Both the position numbers and the translations under genes were made by a program. Positions 59,325 to 64,000 of a DNA stretch of 64,000 bases are shown here, piece by piece. Below the pieces are notes generated by a model. It worked only from the letters and a program-made list of their open reading frames with translations. It was not told the DNA's origin and made no database searches. The stretch's first letter is position 1. The number at the start of each line of letters is the position of its first letter. Where the stretch lies: NCBI GenBank assembly GCA_965222525.1, contig OZ244955.1, forward strand, positions 434,001 through 498,000, given 5' to 3'. Source of the stretch: CBDCUF01 sp965222525 (lineage in GTDB: Bacteria > Pseudomonadota > Alphaproteobacteria > Rickettsiales > UBA8987).

Positions 59325-60020
59325 ATGGCATATGAAAAATATTCAGCATTTAATACCGGTTCGCAGGTCAGTAAGACCAAGCAGGTGATAATGCTGTATG
59401 ACGGTGCTATAAAATTCGTACAGCAGGCCAGGGAGGCTATGGAAAAGGGGGATATAGAAACCCGCTACAACTCCCTTACAAAAGCCTGCGATATCCTTGC
59501 CGGCCTCCAGCTCAGTCTGGATTTCGACAAGGGCGGGGAAATAGCCAAACTGCTCTATGATTACTATGCCGGGCTGGATATGCGGCTTATGTCGCTACAT
59601 GCCGACCAGAATATGGATATATGCGAGTCCTGCATCCGCCATCTGAAGATGATGCGTGAGGCGTGGCAGGAGGTTGATACCAGACATTCCGGCGGAGATA
59701 CGGTAGAGCAGGAAGAATCCCTGTATGACCCGTCACTGGCCGCCCCTTTAAATGATTCTGCAGGCGTGCGCCCTGCATCTGAAGATAGTGATGAAACTCC
59801 GTTTGAAGATTACGACGAAACATTCAATGCGGATTACGCCGAAGCCGCATCTTCCGAAGATTACACTACAGCCACATTGTCTGATAACGCCACAACCGCA
59901 GACCTTTTAGACGACATATCCGACCTCTCCGATGACGAGATACCCGCTCCCCCTCCCGGCATTATCCCCTCCGGCAAACCAAACACTCCTCCCACTTCCG
60001 GCATCACCATGAGCGCCTAA
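59325..60020 (+). CDS. fliS: Flagellin chaperone FliS with acidic C-terminal extension
   Basis: 231 residues. The first 125 are a FliS domain: YEKYSAFNTGSQVSKTKQVIMLYDGAIKFVQQAREAMEKGDIETRYNSLTKACDILAGLQLSLDFDKGGEIAKLLYDYYAGLDMRLMSLHADQ. FliS holds flagellin for export. The remaining 100 or so residues are acidic and disordered (Glu/Asp/Ser/Thr/Pro-rich; ends APPPGIIPSGKPNTPPTSGITMSA), which is not normal for FliS (about 130 residues). It is the last gene of the filament cluster and is convergent with mnhG. Confidence 0.9.
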   Translation: MAYEKYSAFNTGSQVSKTKQVIMLYDGAIKFVQQAREAMEKGDIETRYNSLTKACDILAGLQLSLDFDKGGEIAKLLYDYYAGLDMRLMSLHADQNMDICESCIRHLKMMREAWQEVDTRHSGGDTVEQEESLYDPSLAAPLNDSAGVRPASEDSDETPFEDYDETFNADYAEAASSEDYTTATLSDNATTADLLDDISDLSDDEIPAPPPGIIPSGKPNTPPTSGITMSA

Positions 60021-60034
60021 AAAATTAATCTGTA

Positions 60035-60352
60035 TCATTTCCGATCCTCTACCTCACCTAACGGTTTCTCACCAGTGAACAGGGCGGCCTTGGCGAGGGC
60101 ATGGCAGGCGGTGGCACTGGTGACAAGCGAAAATGCCACTAATAATATTATCTTAACTGAAACAAGCCCAAAATCACTGTGCAGCAGAAAACCGAACAAT
60201 ATGAAAATCAATCCGGCAGTATCGGTAATTCCAGCCGGATGTAGACGGCTGTAAAAATCCGGCATGCGCAATATACCAACCGCACCTGTCAGCGTAAAAA
60301 ACGCCCCCAGTGCAATAAATACCCATCCTGCTATTTCTATTATATTTTCCAT
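60035..60352 (-). CDS. mnhG: Na+/H+ antiporter subunit G
   Basis: 105 residues with three membrane spans (about 6-26, 38-58, 63-85). GWVFIALGAFFTLTGAVGILRMPDFYSRLHPAGITDTAGLIFILFGFLL carries the MnhG/PhaG signature (GxxRlpDxYsRlHAaG). One of the small subunits of the Mrp-type antiporter complex. In a normal operon it follows mnhF directly; here an extra gene and 142 bp of non-coding DNA separate them. Confidence 0.92.
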   Translation of the reverse strand: MENIIEIAGWVFIALGAFFTLTGAVGILRMPDFYSRLHPAGITDTAGLIFILFGFLLHSDFGLVSVKIILLVAFSLVTSATACHALAKAALFTGEKPLGEVEDRK

Positions 60353-60401
60353 AGTCTTTCTAGTAATAAACCACTTTTAGACTCCCATATGCACTACATA
60401 G

Positions 60402-60818
60402 TTACCCAAGCTTACCAACAAAATTTACAGCTTTTTCCTTGTGTATTTTGCTTGACCAATTTCTTTGCCTGAACTCCTCAACTTTAACGCCTTCATGAGC
60501 ATCCAAGGTGGCATTCGCTCTTTTAACAAATCCTTCTAATAACACCTTTTTACTAAGCATTCCATTCCTTTCCGGATATAAATTTCTTTCAAAATTATCC
60601 TTTAAATGTTCAAAAAGCTTCTCTACTCTACCTGTACTTAATAGTAGAACTTGATATTTTTGAACATTTCTCCCCTTTTCCCACGTCATTATTTCGTGCA
60701 TGCTGCCTATAGTATGTCTTTGTATATACCCTCTGAACTCCTTCCATCTATCACTGAACACATCACGTTTCTTCTGAAAAATTGGTGATTTTTCTTTATT
60801 TTCTATAGGTTTTTTCAT
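60402..60818 (-). CDS. Hypothetical protein inserted within the mnh operon
   Basis: 138 residues from the ATG at 60818 (ribosome-binding site tggagga). Basic, helical, soluble; DRWKEFRGYIQRHTIGSMHEIMTWEKGRNVQKYQVLLLSTGRVEKLFEHLKDNFERNLYPERNG and a Lys/Arg-rich C-terminus. I do not recognise it. The stretch is visibly more AT-rich than the flanking mnh genes, and a degenerate half of the palindromic element (60902-60954) lies just upstream, so it may be a recent insertion. Confidence 0.6.
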   Translation of the reverse strand: MKKPIENKEKSPIFQKKRDVFSDRWKEFRGYIQRHTIGSMHEIMTWEKGRNVQKYQVLLLSTGRVEKLFEHLKDNFERNLYPERNGMLSKKVLLEGFVKRANATLDAHEGVKVEEFRQRNWSSKIHKEKAVNFVGKLG

Positions 60819-60901
60819 AACCTTCCTCCAGTTTATTAGCTGGAAGGTATTATACCAGAGAAATGTTACAGCTATATTACACTGCAAAAATTTTTATTTT
60901 T

Positions 60902-60954
60902 CTGAAAATGGATACTGAAACAGCAAAAGTACAGCTTTTACCAGGATGACAATT
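60902..60954. repeat. Degenerate palindromic half-element upstream of the inserted gene
   Basis: CTGAAAATGGATACTGAAAC...CAGGATGACAAT resembles the right terminus of the 149-bp element (AGAAATGGATGCTGAAAC...GGGATGACAATT). No left terminus is found at the expected distance. It sits between mnhF and the inserted hypothetical gene. Confidence 0.45.
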
Positions 60955-60959
60955 ACATA

Positions 60960-61217
60960 TCACCCCCTCCCAAGTGACTTGTGCCTGAAATATTTGAGGA
61001 AACCTATGGTGGTGATGAAATTTATCAGCACATATACCAGCGCTACATCCAGCAGCATCGGCTCATTCATTTGCAATGCCAGCAGAATGATAAAAATCAC
61101 CGTCTTGGTACCAAAAGTATTAGCTGCCAGAATGCGGTCATATACTGTCGGCCCCGATATCGCCCGTATCAAGGACATAACCATACTAAGCAAAATTATC
61201 GCAAAAATCACTATCAT
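60960..61217 (-). CDS. mnhF: Na+/H+ antiporter subunit F
   Basis: 85 residues with three membrane spans. VMSLIRAISGPTVYDRILAANTFGTKTVIFIILLALQ is the MnhF/PhaF signature (RxxxGPtxxDRilaxn). Its ATG overlaps the stop of mnhE by 4 bp. Subunits A-D are not in the window. Confidence 0.93.
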   Translation of the reverse strand: MIVIFAIILLSMVMSLIRAISGPTVYDRILAANTFGTKTVIFIILLALQMNEPMLLDVALVYVLINFITTIGFLKYFRHKSLGRG

Positions 61218-61681
61218 CCTGCAACCTCCGCAACCCGCCTGTCCATATTACCTTCCCGCAACCCTTCTATACCGCCTTCCAGAATAGTATGAATCTGCAT
61301 CTGATCGTCATCGACGAAAGTACATACGGTACCGGGAGTGAGCGTTATCGAGTTGGCGTATAATGCCCGTCCCACATCATTTTCCTGTACGGTCGGAACC
61401 CAGGTCAGGCGTGGCTTTATATCCGGTTTTGTCTGCCAGGTTTTCAATGCCACAACAGCGCTGGAAACCAGCATCTCTTTAGTCAACCACATGAAATACA
61501 ACAGCGATTTTGGCCTTATATATAGCGGCAGGCTGTTATCCGCTGCATTCATTTTTCTTGCAAAATGCAGGGATATAGCACATGAAACAACCCCGCAAAC
61601 AAGGAAAAAACTTTCACTATAGCCCGAAAACACGAACCATACTGCAAAGAGTGCCAAGAAAATAACAAGATTTCGCTTCAT
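61214..61681 (-). CDS. mnhE: Na+/H+ antiporter subunit E
   Basis: 155 residues from the ATG at 61681, the start chosen because MKRNLVIFLALFAVWFVFSGY is the membrane N-terminus of the family; longer frames extend only into non-homologous sequence. SLLYFMWLTKEMLVSSAVVALKTWQ and RALYANSITLTPGTVCTFVDDDQMQIHTI are the MnhE signatures. It is the first gene of the mnhE-mnhF-(insert)-mnhG run. Confidence 0.93.
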   Translation of the reverse strand: MKRNLVIFLALFAVWFVFSGYSESFFLVCGVVSCAISLHFARKMNAADNSLPLYIRPKSLLYFMWLTKEMLVSSAVVALKTWQTKPDIKPRLTWVPTVQENDVGRALYANSITLTPGTVCTFVDDDQMQIHTILEGGIEGLREGNMDRRVAEVAG

Positions 61682-61808
61682 ACCCGTAATATAAAAAACC
61701 GGGCTGAAAAATCCAGTATAAACCGAAAAAGAATGAAATTTAGCTTGACCTGAAGATGGTTTTTCCTTATTTTTCGCCCTCTTTGCGTAAATAATACGGA
61801 AAATTGTT

Positions 61809-62126
61809 ATGTCCAGAACCTGTGAATTAACCGAAAAACGTGCGCAATTCGGTAATAATGTGTCGCATGCACAAAACAAAACCCGTAGGCGGTTTAATGT
61901 GAATATCCAGAATGTATCACTGCGAAGTGATGCTCTGGAGCGGGATATCAGCCTAAATATTGCTGTCAGCACCCTGCGCAGTATCGACCATAATGGCGGG
62001 CTGGATAATTACCTCCTCACCACCTCAAACCGCAAGCTGTCCGATAAGGCCGTCAGTCTGAAGAAAAAGATAAAGGCTAAATCCGGCGATAACGCTAAAA
62101 CGGCAAAGAAACCCAAAAGCAAGTAA
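61809..62126 (+). CDS. rpmB: 50S ribosomal protein L28
   Basis: 105 residues. MSRTCELTEKRAQFGNNVSHAQNKTRRRFNVNIQNVSLRSDAL is the L28 start (CELTgKraq.GnnvSHa.nktkRRF.pNlq), and LRSIDHNGGLDNYLL continues the alphaproteobacterial form. Longer than the 78 residues of E. coli L28, which is normal in this class. The C-terminus is lysine-rich. Divergent from mnhE by 127 bp. Confidence 0.9.
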   Translation: MSRTCELTEKRAQFGNNVSHAQNKTRRRFNVNIQNVSLRSDALERDISLNIAVSTLRSIDHNGGLDNYLLTTSNRKLSDKAVSLKKKIKAKSGDNAKTAKKPKSK

Positions 62127-62131
62127 TAGAG

Positions 62132-63523
62132 TTAATCCCGTGGGCCTGTCATATTTTGCGGGATTACCCATTCATTGAACTGCTCTTCGGTGAGGAGTTT
62201 CAGCTCAAGGGCAGAGGCTTTTAGCGTTATCCCTTTCTTGTGGGCATTCTTGGCAATTTTTGCCGCATTGTCATAGCCGATATGTGGGTTGAGTGCAGTC
62301 ACCAGCATCAGTGACTCATCACACAATTTCTCAATCCGTTCAACATTTGCCTTAATCCCGACCACGCAATTATCGGTAAAACTGCGCATTCCATCGGCAA
62401 GCAGCCGGATAGATTGCAGCAAATTATAAATCATTACCGGCTTGAATACATTGAGCTCGAAATGGCCATTACTACCCGCTACCGTCACCGCCATATGATT
62501 GCCCATCACCTGCGCGCATACCATAGTCATAGCCTCACACTGTGTCGGATTAACCTTACCCGGCATAATAGAACTGCCGGGCTCATTTTCCGGCAGGCTG
62601 ATTTCACCAAGCCCGCAACGTGGCCCCGAACCCAGCAAACGTATATCATTGGCAATCTTCATCATACTCACCGCCAGCACATTCATCACCCCGCTGGCCT
62701 CGACAATTGCATCATGTGCTGCCAGTGCCTCGAATTTGTTGGGAGCGGTTTCAAAGGGAAGGTCGGTTATTTTCTCTACTTCACCGGCAAATTTCTCGGC
62801 AAAGCCTTTTCTGGAATTTATCCCCGTACCAACCGCCGTACCGCCCTGCGCCAGCTTATACAGATTCGGCAGACAGGATTTTGCCCGCTCTATACCGTTT
62901 GCCAGCTGCGCCGCATAACCGGAAAATTCCTGTCCCAGCGTCAGGGGAGTTGCGTCCTGAAGGTGGGTGCGGCCAATTTTTACTATATCCCTGAAATCCG
63001 TTACTTTTTCCTCAATCGCATTGTACAAATGCTCAAGCGCAGGAACAAGCTCATGGTGAATCTGCTCAACTGCCGCTATATGCATTGCTGTCGGGAAAGT
63101 GTCGTTGGAAGACTGCCCCATATTGCAATGGTCATTGGGATGCACAGGGGATTTGCTACCCAGCTCGCCCCCCAGCATTTCTATCGCACGGTTGGCGATA
63201 ACCTCGTTGGAATTCATATTGGACTGGGTGCCGGAACCGGTTTGCCATACTACCAGCGGGAAATGGTCGGCAAGCTTTAGGTCAATAACCTCATCCGCCG
63301 CATCGCATATGGCATTGCCAATTTTCTCATCCAGCCCGCCAATCTGCATGTTAACCGTAGCAGCGGCTTTCTTTACTATACCAAGCGCACGGATAAGCGG
63401 TGCTGGCATCTGCTCCCCGCCGATTTTGAAATTATGCAGGCTGCGCTGCGTCTGCGCCCCCCAGTACCTATCGGCAGGAACCTGCAACTCCCCGAATGTA
63501 TCCGACTCCGTTCTGTGTGACAT
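62132..63523 (-). CDS. fumC: Fumarate hydratase, class II
   Basis: 463 residues; interconverts fumarate and malate in the TCA cycle, without an iron-sulfur cluster. ESDTFGELQVPADRYWGAQTQRSL is the family start, GSGTQSNMNSNEVIANRA the substrate site, HPNDHCNMGQSSNDTFPTA a second conserved region, and GSSIMPGKVNPTQCEAM the fumarase signature loop with the catalytic serine. It is convergent with rpmB (5 bp gap). Confidence 0.96.
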   Translation of the reverse strand: MSHRTESDTFGELQVPADRYWGAQTQRSLHNFKIGGEQMPAPLIRALGIVKKAAATVNMQIGGLDEKIGNAICDAADEVIDLKLADHFPLVVWQTGSGTQSNMNSNEVIANRAIEMLGGELGSKSPVHPNDHCNMGQSSNDTFPTAMHIAAVEQIHHELVPALEHLYNAIEEKVTDFRDIVKIGRTHLQDATPLTLGQEFSGYAAQLANGIERAKSCLPNLYKLAQGGTAVGTGINSRKGFAEKFAGEVEKITDLPFETAPNKFEALAAHDAIVEASGVMNVLAVSMMKIANDIRLLGSGPRCGLGEISLPENEPGSSIMPGKVNPTQCEAMTMVCAQVMGNHMAVTVAGSNGHFELNVFKPVMIYNLLQSIRLLADGMRSFTDNCVVGIKANVERIEKLCDESLMLVTALNPHIGYDNAAKIAKNAHKKGITLKASALELKLLTEEQFNEWVIPQNMTGPRD

Positions 63524-63685
63524 GACCTGTTATATGCTGGTTGACAGTAGCCTTGTTACTACTGTTTCAGCAATATAATCAAGCTTTTTATATACGGCCT
63601 GTAGAATTTGCATATGCCAGAATAGAAGGGAACTAAGTTCCCCATTACAACTCTGCTACAACCTTTAACCTAAAACCTGAATTTA

Positions 63686-64000
63686 CTAATGGGCGCGGAC
63701 TTCCACTTCCTGCTCCTGCGGGATGGATTTTGGAGTTTGTGGGGGAGGTACGGGACTTTTATGTGAGATATCCTCTCCATTGGTGGCGGTCTGCCCGAGA
63801 CCCTCTGCGGCCTTGGTAGCTTGCTCCTTGATAGAATCCAGAATCTCCTGCTGATGGGCTTCCCTGCTGTTCATACCAGCACCCATCGCACTTACAGTAT
63901 CCCTGCCTTCCTGCAAGGAAGCTCGCATCGCATCAAGTCTTGATTGGTATTCCGGTTTTTCATCTACCGCCTCTGTCTGCGGAGCTTCGGCTGTGGCAAT
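63686..64000 (-). CDS. C-terminal part of an unrecognised protein (start outside window)
   Basis: The reverse frame is open to the window end, so the 104 residues seen are only the C-terminal part; an ATG at 63928 is internal. The visible part is polar, Glu/Gln/Ala-rich and predicted helical (EKPEYQSRLDAMRASLQEGRDTVSAMG), then a Pro-rich tail (SPVPPPQTPKSIPQEQE). No family recognised. The 162 bp between it and fumC hold nothing obvious. Confidence 0.5.
   Translation of the reverse strand: MATAEAPQTEAVDEKPEYQSRLDAMRASLQEGRDTVSAMGAGMNSREAHQQEILDSIKEQATKAAEGLGQTATNGEDISHKSPVPPPQTPKSIPQEQEVEVRAH

Noticed and set aside
60902..60954. A fourth full copy of the 149-bp element
   Set aside because: Only the right terminus is seen; no left terminus was found at the expected distance, so it was kept as a degenerate half.
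1..64000. tRNA, rRNA genes and CRISPR arrays
   Set aside because: No tRNA-like cloverleaf with a GTTCRA arm, no rRNA sequence and no regularly spaced direct repeats were recognised. The heptamer arrays have no spacers and are not CRISPR.

Overview
The window comes from an alphaproteobacterium of moderate, slightly AT-leaning base composition. The evidence is a class I lysyl-tRNA synthetase, a CckA-type hybrid kinase, an FlbD-type flagellar regulator, the polyhydroxybutyrate regulator PhaR, an alphaproteobacterial-type ribosomal protein L28, and a membrane-anchored cytochrome c of CycM type. It keeps biosynthetic genes for leucine, arginine, chorismate, purines, folate, isoprenoids and ubiquinone. 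It also has flagellar filament genes and a type I secretion system. That is a free-living or only loosely host-associated gene set. The intergenic DNA, however, is full of small palindromic elements, two of which sit in frame inside genes, a habit best known from Rickettsiales. Order and species cannot be settled from this window.

Layout. 1-6.6 kb: 3' end of a YejB-type permease, leuA, a small membrane protein, mnmA, then a reverse-strand run trxA - membrane protein - lpd. 6.8-13.9 kb: orphan histidine kinase, aquaporin, a SecD-P1-head-like exported protein, a stomatin/NfeD pair, cytochrome c, aroE and lpxR. 14-23 kb: TPR protein, ispE, and a type I secretion locus (RTX protein, ABC exporter, HlyD-type adaptor), then a CDF cation exporter. 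23-29 kb: a fused polyphosphate kinase-exopolyphosphatase, zapE and a BI-1 family gene. 29-35.5 kb: a hairpin-rich non-coding stretch, an XRE regulator, a CapD/WbpM-type dehydratase, mreD, argC and a Doc-type toxin-antitoxin pair. 35.5-42.8 kb: rho, fcl, a folM-folB-lysS operon and mreC. 42.8-49.9 kb: a PP2C response regulator, a STAS protein and cckA, then small proteins, fabH, flbD and phaR. 50-53.5 kb: ubiA and rsmE back to back, and purE-purK. 54-60 kb: flagellin, a FlaG-like protein, fliD and fliS. 60-64 kb: mnhE, mnhF and mnhG with an extra gene inserted, rpmB, fumC and a protein running off the window.

Working together: flbD lies about 4.5 kb from the filament genes it may control. CckA heads a reverse-strand signalling cluster containing both halves of a partner switch (PP2C phosphatase and STAS antagonist) but no anti-sigma kinase. 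RTX protein, exporter and adaptor form a secretion unit with a terminator between cargo and exporter genes, which suggests more cargo than machine.

The most distinctive signal is repetitive DNA: (i) degenerate tandem arrays with a 7-bp period at a dozen or more sites, several folding into large inverted pairs and some running into genes; (ii) a 149-150 bp MITE-like element in three copies; (iii) a 144 bp element in two copies whose terminal repeats differ between copies yet stay paired within each; (iv) in-frame palindromes in mnmA and ispE sharing the same ends. I found no tRNA, rRNA, CRISPR array or complete insertion sequence.
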